From M1-B18 sp048264125 (GTDB lineage Bacteria; Bacillota; Clostridia; Peptostreptococcales; Natronincolaceae), in NCBI GenBank assembly GCA_048264125.1, contig JBLXDM010000009.1, positions 132,517 through 196,516 on the forward strand: a DNA stretch of 64,000 nt. The letters run 5' to 3'. The notes below the pieces were generated by a model. That model made no database searches and had not been told where the DNA came from. It saw nothing but the letters and a program-made list of their open reading frames with translations. Positions 42,007 through 50,284 of this stretch are shown here, one piece after another. The translations under genes and the position numbers were made by a program. Numbering within the stretch: the first letter of the stretch is position 1; each line of letters begins with the position of its first letter.

Positions 42007-43215
42007 ATGGATTGGCAGAAGTGCATGAACCAAGCACTTGATTATATTGAAAATAATCTATCTTGTGATATTGATTATTGTATAGCGGCAAAGATCATGA
42101 ACTGTTCGGAGTGGGAATTTCGCCGAATTTTTTCTTTCTTTGCTCAAATTCCATTATCCGAATATATTCGTCGCAGGCGACTAACTATGGCTGCAATAGA
42201 TATTAAAAAAGGCGAAAAAATAATTGATGTTGCTATACGCTATGGTTATGATTCTCAATCAGCTTTTTCAAGAGCATTCAGTCGATTGCACGGAATAGCG
42301 CCATCCTTGGCTCGAGATGAGGGGGCAACGCTGAAAATATTTCCACGCCTGACCTTCAAAATGATATTAATGGAGGGAAACGGTATGGAAAAGAATATTG
42401 GTGGCAGAACGAATATTATAGGCGCTGGAGAAGTTGGTTGTGCTATTTCGGTTGAAGAGGACATGAACAACATTCATAAAATGAACAGATCTTTTTGGGA
42501 CACTAAAGGAAATGAAGTTATCGGTACAACTGCGCTTCCTTTGTATGGGGCATTTGTTTCGGAAGAAAAATGCCATCTTTTTGGTGATGTGTCAGGGAAA
42601 AGGCTATTGGAAATAGGTTGCGGAACTGGTCATTCTCTACAATATCATGGTGACCGCAAAGCTTCTGAGCTATGGGGTATCGATATTTCTGAAAAACAAA
42701 TAGAAAAGGCTAAGCAGTATTTATCATCGTGTGGTTTTTCGGCAAAATTGATCTGTTCTCCTATGGAAGAAGACTGTGGAATACCAGTGGATTATTTCGA
42801 CTATGTTTATTCAATTTATGGTATAGGTTGGGCTACTGATCTTGAGGGTACTTTTTGCCGAATTGCTTCTTACCTTAAAAAAGATGGTGTATTTATTTTC
42901 AGTTGGTCTCACCCAATACACAAATGCGTTGCTGTCGAAAATGATTCGCTTTCTTTTAAAAAATGTTATTTTGATGAGTCTTGGTATTCAGTATCTCTTG
43001 ATGGAGGCGCAATATCCTTATCGGATCGCAAACTATCAACTTATATCAATGCATTAACAAAGGCAGGATTTGCCATTGACGAAATGATTGAAGAATCTGA
43101 CGATGAGATTATTCAATCAAATAAGGACAGTGATTTTGCTAAAAAAGCCAAAATGCTTCCTGTAACATTTGTAATCAAAGCAAAGAAAAAGGTGTCAGGG
43201 GGACGGTTCTCTTGA
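42007..43215 (+). CDS. AraC-type DNA-binding domain fused to a SAM-dependent methyltransferase
   Basis: A 402-residue protein. Residues about 1-105 are an AraC helix-turn-helix pair (AAKIMNCSEWEFRRIFSFF, then DVAIRYGYDSQSAFSRAF). A class I methyltransferase domain follows, with GKRLLEIGCGTGHSL as motif I and LWGIDISEKQIEKAKQYL as the acidic motif II. AGGAGGTG precedes the ATG at 42007. An internal ATG at 42385 has GGAGG just before it and could yield the methyltransferase alone. CGN arginine codons (CGT, CGC, CGA) and lower GC differ from the AGA/AGG-rich neighbours, suggesting transfer. The last codons (SGGRFS) come from repeat copy 2. Confidence 0.88.
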   Translation: MDWQKCMNQALDYIENNLSCDIDYCIAAKIMNCSEWEFRRIFSFFAQIPLSEYIRRRRLTMAAIDIKKGEKIIDVAIRYGYDSQSAFSRAFSRLHGIAPSLARDEGATLKIFPRLTFKMILMEGNGMEKNIGGRTNIIGAGEVGCAISVEEDMNNIHKMNRSFWDTKGNEVIGTTALPLYGAFVSEEKCHLFGDVSGKRLLEIGCGTGHSLQYHGDRKASELWGIDISEKQIEKAKQYLSSCGFSAKLICSPMEEDCGIPVDYFDYVYSIYGIGWATDLEGTFCRIASYLKKDGVFIFSWSHPIHKCVAVENDSLSFKKCYFDESWYSVSLDGGAISLSDRKLSTYINALTKAGFAIDEMIEESDDEIIQSNKDSDFAKKAKMLPVTFVIKAKKKVSGGRFS

Positions 43216-43218
43216 CAC
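43192..43218. repeat. Short palindromic repeat, copy 2 (encodes the protein C-terminus)
   Basis: The unit reads GTGTCAGGGGGACGG and ends CTTGACAC, in the same orientation as copy 1. The stop codon of the AraC-methyltransferase gene lies inside it. Confidence 0.8.
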
Positions 43219-43324
43219 CTTTTTTTCCTAGAAGCAGAACGCAATGTATGTATAACCTTATCTTCCGCTGGTGGTTCCCATAAATGAACTCTGGGTTGAA
43301 GCTATCACTTATGTGCAATCAAAA

Positions 43325-43348
43325 AAGGAGACTAGAATTCGTCTCCTT
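43325..43348 (-). terminator. Terminator of the ddl-murF-two-component operon
   Basis: On the minus strand AAGGAGAC pairs with GTCTCCTT and is followed by TTTT. It lies about 60 bases past the histidine kinase stop. Confidence 0.7.
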
Positions 43349-43379
43349 AGATTTGATTACCTTTGTGAGTCAGGAGTAG

Positions 43380-43406
43380 GTGACAAGAGAACCGCCCCCT
43401 TGTCAC
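43380..43406. repeat. Short palindromic repeat, copy 3 (inverted)
   Basis: The unit GTGACAAGAGAACCGCC...TTGTCAC is an inverted, slightly divergent copy of the repeat at 41738. It abuts the histidine kinase stop codon at 43407. Confidence 0.75.
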
Positions 43407-44489
43407 CTACATTGATACTTTGAAGGTGGTTTTTTCGTGGTCGCTGTAGGCTGTGATTTGCCCCTTGTGAAGCTCCAGGATATTCTTTGCTATTGCCAGC
43501 CCCAGTCCAGTGCCTCCTTGCTCCTCTGAACGGGATTTTTCAACCTTGTAGAAGCGTTCAAATATAAAGGGCAAATCCACTGCTGGTATTGGCTCGCCAA
43601 AGTTGGTGAAGCTCACAACTGCTTTGTCCTCCAGCTTAATCTGAATATCCAGATACTTGCCTTCACTTCCATAGCGGATGGCATTCATCATCAGATTTTC
43701 AAATACCCTCACCAGCATATGCCCGTCGGCCTCTATAAAAATTTCTCTATCCTTGACCTCCAGCCGACATTCCATCCCTGTCTCCTCCAGCATGGGCACA
43801 AAATCCTCCACCAGCTGCTCTATCAGCTCCACTAGATTTATGGATTGCATGTTCAGCCTTATACCGCCATAGCTGACCCTGGTATACTCAAATAGCTCCT
43901 CAACCAGATTTTTCATGCGCTGAGCCTTGGCGTAGGCGATATCGGCATAATGCCTCAGAACCACTTCATCCCGATAATTATCCTTGACTATAAGCTCTAG
44001 ATACCCCAGTATGGAGGTTAAGGGAGTCCGAAGATCATGAGAAACACTGGTGACCAGATCACTTTTTGCCTTCTCGGTCCTTCGTTCCTCCTCTAGAGAA
44101 TTCTTAAGTCTTCCTGTCATTTGATTGATATTCTCCGCCAGTGCTCCTAATTCATCCTCACCCCGAATTCTTATCCTTTTGTCGAGATTTCCTCCGGCTA
44201 TTTCCTCCAGACCTTTAGAAATTTCCTCAATATAGACAATGCTTCTCTGGCTGAAGATAAAGAAATATATCAAAAACAGCACCCCACCAACAAATACAGA
44301 AATCGGGAACACGCCTATATTTCTAGATAATAAATCCAATAGCAGCCTAAAGATAGGTATCATCCTCAGCACTGTGGCCGCAAACATCAGCAGCAATAGC
44401 ACCGTTATAAAGGCAGCAATAATGCTTAGCCCGAATACAAGCAAAATCTTCCATCGAATACTAGTCCTTGCTCTCAAATTTATAGCCAA
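43407..44489 (-). CDS. Sensor histidine kinase (VanS-like)
   Basis: A 360-residue membrane kinase. Two membrane helices (ILLVFGLSIIAAFITVLLLL and FVGGVLFLIYFFIF) frame a very short loop, so sensing is probably within the membrane. HAMP (GGNLDKRIRIRGEDELG) leads to HisKA with SHDLRTPLTSILGYLEL, and the ATPase has NLMMNAIRYG and GGTGLGLAIAKN. It overlaps the response regulator gene by 29 bases. The start may be TTG at 44489 or at 44477. Being in one operon with ddl and murF, it probably tunes peptidoglycan precursor supply. Confidence 0.92.
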   Translation of the reverse strand: MAINLRARTSIRWKILLVFGLSIIAAFITVLLLLMFAATVLRMIPIFRLLLDLLSRNIGVFPISVFVGGVLFLIYFFIFSQRSIVYIEEISKGLEEIAGGNLDKRIRIRGEDELGALAENINQMTGRLKNSLEEERRTEKAKSDLVTSVSHDLRTPLTSILGYLELIVKDNYRDEVVLRHYADIAYAKAQRMKNLVEELFEYTRVSYGGIRLNMQSINLVELIEQLVEDFVPMLEETGMECRLEVKDREIFIEADGHMLVRVFENLMMNAIRYGSEGKYLDIQIKLEDKAVVSFTNFGEPIPAVDLPFIFERFYKVEKSRSEEQGGTGLGLAIAKNILELHKGQITAYSDHEKTTFKVSM

Positions 44490-45168
44490 CCCCCCATACT
44501 GTTTTTATATAGAAGGGCTTTTTAGAATCTATCTCCATTTTTTCACGGATTTTTCGTATATGAACCCTTACAGTATTGTCAGACTCTAAATAGTCCTCCT
44601 TCCAAACCCTTTCAAATATTTCATCCACAGTAAATACCCTTCCGCAATTTCCCGCCAGCAGCAGCAAAATATCAAATTCTATCGGAGTCAGACTGATTTC
44701 TCTGTTAAACAAAAGGACCCTATGGGTTGATTTATTTATACTCAGTCCTGCTATGCTTATTTCATCCTCATCCCTAGCTGCACTCCCCTGTGGGTTTAGC
44801 TGAATATATCTCCTCAGCTGAGATTTCACTCTGGCAATTAGCTCCAGGGGATTAAAGGGCTTCGTCAAATAATCATCTGCTCCTGTGGTGAGGCCCAGTA
44901 TTTTATCTATGTCCTCAGATTTTGCGCTTACCATAAGAATAGGTATATTCTTGTCCTGTCTGATACGCCTGCAGGTCTCCAGACCATCTATTCCCGGCAT
45001 CATAATATCTAAAATAATCAGATGAAACAGGCCTTCCTTAATAAGCTCCAGCGCCGTCAGACCGTTGTTGGCCTTTATGACCTCATAGCCGTCATTTACC
45101 AAATATATCTCCATTAAATCTGCAATTTCCCTCTCGTCCTCTACGATCAAAATCCTTTGCTTCTCCAT
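44461..45168 (-). CDS. OmpR/PhoB-type response regulator (VanR-like)
   Basis: A 235-residue two-domain regulator. The receiver has ILIVEDEREIADLM, LIILDIMMPGIDG (phospho-Asp) and DDYLTKPFNP. The winged-helix effector has RVFTVDEIFERVWKEDYLES and NTVRVHIRKIREKME, ending in VWGVGYKFE. It lies 27 bases after murF and overlaps its partner kinase gene. The VanR resemblance is a family-level judgement. Confidence 0.95.
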   Translation of the reverse strand: MEKQRILIVEDEREIADLMEIYLVNDGYEVIKANNGLTALELIKEGLFHLIILDIMMPGIDGLETCRRIRQDKNIPILMVSAKSEDIDKILGLTTGADDYLTKPFNPLELIARVKSQLRRYIQLNPQGSAARDEDEISIAGLSINKSTHRVLLFNREISLTPIEFDILLLLAGNCGRVFTVDEIFERVWKEDYLESDNTVRVHIRKIREKMEIDSKKPFYIKTVWGVGYKFESKD

Positions 45169-45195
45169 ACCTACAACATCCCTCTTTACATTTTT

Positions 45196-46596
45196 TTAAA
45201 CCAAGGCAGCCGAGGCTCTGTCCTCCTCCAGCAGTGCTTCTATAACCTGCTCCAGCTGAAGCCCTCTAGAGGCCTTTACTAATATAATAGCATTATTGGC
45301 TAAAATCCGCTTAATTTCTTTGATCATTTCCTCCCTGCTGGTGAAGGAGCGTACTCTGTTTATAGGAAATCTGAGGGCTGCAGCCTCTGAAAGATTCTTC
45401 GACAGGGGCCCTATGGTGAATAAATAGTCTATTTCATCTGGGTCAATTTCTCTGCCGATGACCCTGTGATATTCCACCTCATCACTGCCTATGCCCTCCA
45501 TATCCCCCAGCACCGCTATTTTTTGTCTGTAGTTCTTTAGGCCATATAGGGTATCCAAGGCAGCCCGAAGGCTGGAGGGATTAGATTTGTAGGCATCATT
45601 CAGTATTGTTAAGCCCTTCCCCACAATCAGCTCATTCCGCATGCCGGTGGCATCAATATTTAATAGCCCCTCACGAATTTCCATGAAGCTGAGACCAAAA
45701 AACCTAGCCACTGCAATAGCTGCAGCTGCATTGTATATTTGATGCCTTCCCAGCATCGGCAGAAGCATAGGCGCCTCTTCCATGCCCTCCAGCACAAACA
45801 GGCTCCCCTCCTCCTGTAGCTTCTTTAGTATGGGGCGATAGGTATTCCATGGCTTTTCTCCAAAGGTCTCAAGCCTTTGAGGCAGCTTCAAGCTCTCAAC
45901 CTTCTCCCTCAAGGCCTCGTCATCTCCATTAAATACGAATATCCCCTCCGGTTTAAGTCCTTCAGCTATTTTAAGCTTTTCAGTGTAGATATTTTCCTTT
46001 GTCCCCATGGTGGTTAAATGGGCCTCGCCTATATTGGTTATGATGGCTGCATCCGGCAGTGCAATTGATGTCAAAAGCGCCATCTCACCGGGATCTGAAA
46101 TACCCATTTCCACCACCGCCATTTCAGTATCCTCTTCCAGCTCCAGCAGTGTCAGGGGAACACCTAAATGATTGTTTAAATTTCCAAAGGTCTTTTGGGT
46201 TTTATATTTGGTTTTAAGCATGCCTGCCAATATATCCTTGGTGGAGGTCTTGCCATTACTGCCGGTTATGCCTATAACTCTGGCATTTATTTGCAGCCTA
46301 TACTCCCTTGCCAGCCTTTGAAGGGCCTCGACGGTGTCCTCCACCAAAATCAAGGGAATATTTACCTGAGGCAAGGGCTGATTCTCATTCCATAGTGCCG
46401 CTACTGCCCCAGCCTCTACTGCCTTCTGAATAAAGCCATGTCCGTCGAAGCGCTCTCCCTTTATGGGCACATAGAGCTGACCCTCCGATATGCTCCTTGT
46501 ATCTATTGATACTCCCTTAATTATTCTACTCTGCTCCTTCTGTAGCCCATGCCCGCCTGCCATCTTTTCTATTTCTATCAGTGTTCTAGTTATCAT
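45196..46596 (-). CDS. murF: UDP-N-acetylmuramoyl-tripeptide--D-alanyl-D-alanine ligase
   Basis: A 466-residue Mur ligase that adds D-Ala-D-Ala to the cell-wall precursor. The N-terminal substrate domain (GVSIDTRSISEGQLYVPIKG) is followed by the ATP loop VIGITGSNGKTSTKDILAG and the central FGNLNNHLGVPLTLL. The C-terminal domain has LNDAYKSNPSSLRAALDTL. The start overlaps the ddl stop by one base (TAATG) with GGAGGAAGG upstream. The pairing with ddl is metabolic: Ddl makes the dipeptide that MurF attaches. Confidence 0.96.
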   Translation of the reverse strand: MITRTLIEIEKMAGGHGLQKEQSRIIKGVSIDTRSISEGQLYVPIKGERFDGHGFIQKAVEAGAVAALWNENQPLPQVNIPLILVEDTVEALQRLAREYRLQINARVIGITGSNGKTSTKDILAGMLKTKYKTQKTFGNLNNHLGVPLTLLELEEDTEMAVVEMGISDPGEMALLTSIALPDAAIITNIGEAHLTTMGTKENIYTEKLKIAEGLKPEGIFVFNGDDEALREKVESLKLPQRLETFGEKPWNTYRPILKKLQEEGSLFVLEGMEEAPMLLPMLGRHQIYNAAAAIAVARFFGLSFMEIREGLLNIDATGMRNELIVGKGLTILNDAYKSNPSSLRAALDTLYGLKNYRQKIAVLGDMEGIGSDEVEYHRVIGREIDPDEIDYLFTIGPLSKNLSEAAALRFPINRVRSFTSREEMIKEIKRILANNAIILVKASRGLQLEQVIEALLEEDRASAALV

Positions 46597-47672
46597 TAAG
46601 CCTTCCTCCTGTCCAGAAGAGCCTTCTTTTGCTTATGTCTTTCGATAGCCAGCTCTATGAATATATCCATCAGCTGAGTATTAGTTGTGCCATCGGTTTT
46701 TTCCCACAGGGCAGGGAACATGCTGAGCTTGGTGAAGCCCGGCATAGTGTTTACCTCATTTACAAAGTATTTGTCCTCTGTTACGAAGAAATCCACCCTT
46801 ACCAGCCCTACACAATTTAATACCCTTGCTGCCTCCTCTGCTGTTGACCTCATCCGACTACTCATCTCATCGGTTATTTTTGCCGGTATAACTGCCACCA
46901 GCTTACCGTCAAGATATTTTGCATTGTAGTCCATAAAGCTTCTCTCCTGTATAAACTCGCCCACTACAGAGGCTTTAGGATAATCATTGCCTACAACGGC
47001 TATTTGCATCTCCCTGCCGATGGCCTCCGCCTCAATTACCAGCTTCCTATCGTAGCGGAAGGCCTCCTTAATTGCCTGCTCTAATTCCTCTCTATTGCTG
47101 CACCTGCTTATACCAACACTGGAGCCCAGTGACGCCGGCTTTACATAGCAGGGATAGCCGATGTCTGCCTCCAATTTCTGAATTTCCCCCTCACCATTAG
47201 ACGAATAGTCCGTTAGCCACATTGCCCTATATTTAACCTGGGGTATACCTGCTTTGGTGAACAAATCCTTACAGACTACCTTATCCAGTCCGACTGCGGA
47301 GCCCAGCACGCCATTTCCTACATATGGTATATCTAAGAGCTCCAATAAGCCCTGTATTGTGCCATCCTCTCCATTTGCTCCATGTAGGGCCGGAAATACC
47401 ACATTTTCCCCCTGTGGCTTCAGGGTCCTTGTAAGAAATTCTCCCATGGAGGCGGCTATGGAGCTTGTGGAATAAGCCTTAAGCTCCTCTACAGCCTTTA
47501 TCTCCCCCTCTATCTTGTCTAGAGGACACCAAACTCCCTCCATTGTTATATATACGGGATAAATATTATACTTATCCTTGTCCATTGCATTCATTACGTA
47601 TGAAGCCGTCTTAAAGGAAACCTCATGCTCTACTGATTTTCCGCCATATAGTACATAGATATTTTTCTTCAC
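46596..47672 (-). CDS. ddl: D-alanine--D-alanine ligase
   Basis: A 358-residue ATP-grasp enzyme. VLYGGKSVEHEVSFKTA opens the N-domain, and HGANGEDGTIQGLLELL, PCYVKPASLGSSVG and FFVTEDKYFVNEVNTMPGF complete the substrate and Mg sites. The omega-loop reads FMDYNAKYLDGK, the tyrosine-containing form of ordinary D-Ala:D-Ala ligases rather than the D-Lac form. The start is a GTG at 47672 with AGGAGG upstream. It heads the operon ddl-murF-VanRS-like. Confidence 0.95.
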   Translation of the reverse strand: MKKNIYVLYGGKSVEHEVSFKTASYVMNAMDKDKYNIYPVYITMEGVWCPLDKIEGEIKAVEELKAYSTSSIAASMGEFLTRTLKPQGENVVFPALHGANGEDGTIQGLLELLDIPYVGNGVLGSAVGLDKVVCKDLFTKAGIPQVKYRAMWLTDYSSNGEGEIQKLEADIGYPCYVKPASLGSSVGISRCSNREELEQAIKEAFRYDRKLVIEAEAIGREMQIAVVGNDYPKASVVGEFIQERSFMDYNAKYLDGKLVAVIPAKITDEMSSRMRSTAEEAARVLNCVGLVRVDFFVTEDKYFVNEVNTMPGFTKLSMFPALWEKTDGTTNTQLMDIFIELAIERHKQKKALLDRRKA

Positions 47673-47838
47673 GTACGCTCCTCCTAAATTCTCCTTAGTT
47701 TTCGGCCTGTCGCCGGATAGCTTTAGTTTATGCCAATTTAGCAAAAAAGAACTCAATAAAGCCTTGAAGAATTTATTAATATTTCATTAAGATTAAAGAC
47801 CCCTCATAGCAAAATGAGCTTGCCTATGAAAGCACAAA

Positions 47839-47878
47839 AAACCGAATAACCAAGGATGGCTCCTTAGTTACTCGGTTT
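47839..47878 (-). terminator. Intrinsic terminator after the thioredoxin/CcdA-like gene
   Basis: On the minus strand a long stem (AAACCGAGTAACTAAGG with CCTTGGTTATTCGGTTT) is followed by TTTG. It ends the phn-region transcript, or the redox gene pair, ahead of ddl. Confidence 0.8.
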
Positions 47879-47911
47879 AGGGTTATCACAATAGAAGGTA
47901 TGATGGCTGAT

Positions 47912-49072
47912 TTAATACCTATAGGTATATACATAGGCAAAGATGCCGGATGTTGCTATAACTACAGCAGAGCCTATTGTTATTAATCCCATGTTATTAA
48001 TATATTTCGAGCCCAGCAGCAGCAGAGCACCTAAAAAAATCATCAAGCAGCCTGAGACCAGCTTTATGCCCATGGCTATTTTGAAATTCATCTGAGCCCG
48101 CTTTAGGGTTATTGCTGCAGCTATTACAATTACCAGCTCTATCAGTACGTACATAAGCAAATAAAGGGCTAACAGCATAAAATATTGGCCTTTTCCAATC
48201 CCCTGCTGAGCCAGTATACCATTCCATATAATCGGAAAGCCTGCAGTACAGGGCAGCTCTACCAAGGAGGCAAACAAGGCAATGATTATAGTAGCAGCCA
48301 CAAGCCTCAGGGGGCTTAGCTCCTTAAGTAGACTCTTCTCTACTCTTTGAATAAATTTATCCTTATTCTGCGTGGAAATGCCAAGGGAAATCCCCTTATT
48401 CGTAAAGAAATCCTTTATCGTCACCATAGCAAAGAATAGTGCAATTAGAAAAATCAGCAGCCTTAACCAAAGAATATCCAATACCGATACCGTAATACCG
48501 AACACACCAACAATGTAAAGGCCATAAATAAGGGCTATAACTGCAATATAGCTTCCCCCCACCAGCAGCATTTTTTTCCGTGAGCCTAAGCCTACTACCA
48601 TGCTTATCAAGGCCATTAGGGCCCATATAGAGCAGGGATTCAGGCCGTCTATCGAGCCTATAATAATGGTGGGCAGCAGCAGCTCCCCCTCCTCAAAATT
48701 AAAGGAATAAAATTGCAGGCTGCCGGCGGCATCAATTTTATTGGTGGATATATATTCCTTAATCTCGGATTCAAATTGCGGATTAAATCCGCTCCATACT
48801 TTATCCTTATAAATAAATACTGGCAGGGCCACAGTTTTTAAATTGTGCTCCCCCAGCTTCCTATTAAATAATTCCTTATCCTCATTTACCTCATAGGCTA
48901 CGACCGTTACGCCATATTCCCTCTCCAGCTCCTCCAAAAATGGCCCGGTGCTGTCACATACAGTGCAGCCTCTGCTCCACAGGTAATACAGCGGCTCCTC
49001 TTCTCCATAGGAAATGGCAGTCATGGAGAGAATCATAATAAATATAAATAATATCGCAATATGCTTCTTCAA
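47912..49072 (-). CDS. Thioredoxin-like domain fused to a CcdA/DsbD-like membrane protein
   Basis: A 386-residue protein. A signal peptide or anchor (residues 1-22) precedes an extracytoplasmic thioredoxin-like domain with a CxxC motif (WSRGCTVCDST). Six or so membrane helices follow. They carry cysteine-proline motifs in GLNPCSIWALM and LVELPCTAGFPIIW, as in CcdA/DsbD proteins that pass electrons across the membrane by disulfide exchange. The start is a TTG at 49072 with AAGGGG upstream, one base after the stop of the selenoprotein gene, so the two are tightly coupled. It probably delivers reducing power to the outer face of the membrane. The partner is unknown. Confidence 0.9.
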   Translation of the reverse strand: MKKHIAILFIFIMILSMTAISYGEEEPLYYLWSRGCTVCDSTGPFLEELEREYGVTVVAYEVNEDKELFNRKLGEHNLKTVALPVFIYKDKVWSGFNPQFESEIKEYISTNKIDAAGSLQFYSFNFEEGELLLPTIIIGSIDGLNPCSIWALMALISMVVGLGSRKKMLLVGGSYIAVIALIYGLYIVGVFGITVSVLDILWLRLLIFLIALFFAMVTIKDFFTNKGISLGISTQNKDKFIQRVEKSLLKELSPLRLVAATIIIALFASLVELPCTAGFPIIWNGILAQQGIGKGQYFMLLALYLLMYVLIELVIVIAAAITLKRAQMNFKIAMGIKLVSGCLMIFLGALLLLGSKYINNMGLITIGSAVVIATSGIFAYVYTYRY

Positions 49073-49073
49073 T

Positions 49074-49358
49074 TTAACATGCCCCTTTTACTCCGGTGAT
49101 TTTTATTGTCTTTAGCCCCAGAAGCAACTTTAGCGCTATAAATATTTCATCCTCCGCCTCTAGGCAATCAGATATATAAAAGCTAAGGCTCTCGTAGATT
49201 AATAGGCTATAGCCCTCTTCATCCTTAGGTCTTCCAGCCTCAAGGGCCGGTATGGCTTCTATACATCAGCCGCCCCCCACAAGCTTTGTATTTATCGTAA
49301 ATTCCCTGCCCCTTTTCTTTAAATACTTCTTAGCTTCCTCGGTAAGCCTTAGCTGCAT
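49074..49358 (-). CDS. Small selenoprotein with an in-frame UGA read as Sec (Sec-Cys motif, CC/Se or HesB-like family)
   Basis: The frame starts with an ATG at 49358 (AGGGGG upstream) and ends with TAA at 49074-49076. It is 94 residues with one internal TGA at codon 31 (49266-49268). On both sides of that TGA the codon use is protein-like. The sequence around it is KLVGGG-TGA-CIEAIPALEAG, giving a Sec-Cys pair after three glycines. A hairpin suited to a bacterial SECIS element begins 16 bases past the TGA. The layout resembles small HesB-like and CC/Se-motif selenoproteins (N-terminal MQLRLTEEAKKYLKKRG helix, then KPKD-like GRPKDEEGY). A stop-only reading would leave a 30-residue fragment and a start-less 63-residue one. 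It sits 59 bases after phnE and one base before the CcdA-like gene. Confidence 0.85.
49234..49250 (-). promoter_or_regulatory. Candidate bacterial SECIS hairpin
   Basis: In the minus-strand RNA CCGGCC (49250-49245) pairs with GGCUGG (49239-49234) around a CUUGA loop. The stem starts 16 bases and the loop 22 bases after the UGA, inside the spacing that SelB-bound hairpins use. A G is present in the loop. Confidence 0.6.
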
Positions 49359-49417
49359 ATTAAATAACCCCCTAAGCTTCACTGCTGACCAGCACCAGAA
49401 TTAAGGTGGTCAAGGTA

Positions 49418-50284
49418 CTAGTACAATAGCTTGTTTTTAATGTTTGTAGATATGACTTCCAATACAAGGGCCACACCTAAAATCATGTAGGTGATGAAGC
49501 CTACCTCCCTAACATCGAAGTAGAAGCCCCCTGCCATAAATAAGTCAAATCCAATTCCTCCGGCCCCTGCTGCCGCCCCCATTGCTACAGCCACCATAAA
49601 GTTTATCTCAAACCTCATAAAGGTCCAGGCCATTAGATAGGAGGCTGATGAGGGTATTACTGCCTGAAATACGATTTGCCACCAGCTGGCACCGGAGGCC
49701 TTAAGGGCCTCTATAACACCATAGTCAATTTCCTCAAAGGTCTCTGCATAGGCCTTTACCAAATAGCCTATGGCGTGGAAGGATAGGCCAATGATGGCTG
49801 CCACACTACCAAGTCCTGCTGACACAGCAAATATCAAAATCCACAGCACCGTTGGCACCGCTCTGATAAAGGCCACCACAGCTTTAATTACATTCCCGAT
49901 TCTGGGGTTAGATAGATTCTTTGCCGATAACAGCCCTAGTATAAGTGCCACTGCTGCAGCGATTATAGTCGTCAGAAAGGAAAGTCCAAGGGTAATTGAC
50001 AGCTCCTTAAAGGCTTCGATTAATGTGATATGTGACAGCTGTGCCTCCACAAACATTGATTTTAAATTTCCAAAGGTCAGATTAATAGCCCTGATAATAT
50101 CTATGCTTTTATAGTCGAAGGTTAAAAATCCATAGACGGTTGCCACCAGCAGCATTAGGATAGTAATGTTAATAGCCCCCTGAGAGCCGCCGGCAGCGGC
50201 TATCTTTATTTTGCCGCCCCTATACCTCATTGCTTCATCATTTTTATTTATCGTTTTTAAATTAATAGCAGAGGAGCTTTCCAT
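49418..50284 (-). CDS. phnE: Phosphonate ABC transporter permease PhnE, second copy
   Basis: A 288-residue integral membrane permease. The binding-protein-dependent transport motif is near the C-terminal side (ALKASGASWWQIVFQAVIPS), the EAA loop that contacts PhnC, and about six membrane helices are predicted. It starts on the stop codon of the first phnE (one-base overlap). The two permeases presumably form a heterodimer with PhnC and the PhnD receptor. Confidence 0.94.
   Translation of the reverse strand: MESSSAINLKTINKNDEAMRYRGGKIKIAAAGGSQGAINITILMLLVATVYGFLTFDYKSIDIIRAINLTFGNLKSMFVEAQLSHITLIEAFKELSITLGLSFLTTIIAAAVALILGLLSAKNLSNPRIGNVIKAVVAFIRAVPTVLWILIFAVSAGLGSVAAIIGLSFHAIGYLVKAYAETFEEIDYGVIEALKASGASWWQIVFQAVIPSSASYLMAWTFMRFEINFMVAVAMGAAAGAGGIGFDLFMAGGFYFDVREVGFITYMILGVALVLEVISTNIKNKLLY

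Noticed and set aside
46596..47672. Ddl as a VanG/VanC-type D-Ser or D-Lac ligase
   Set aside because: The omega-loop DYNAKY pattern is that of D-Ala:D-Ala ligases, and no vanXY, vanT or vanH-like gene is present.
49100..49300. The TGA at 49266 as an ordinary stop or sequencing error
   Set aside because: The frame after it shows coding features up to a TAA one base before the next gene, and a suitable hairpin follows; a Sec codon explains both.
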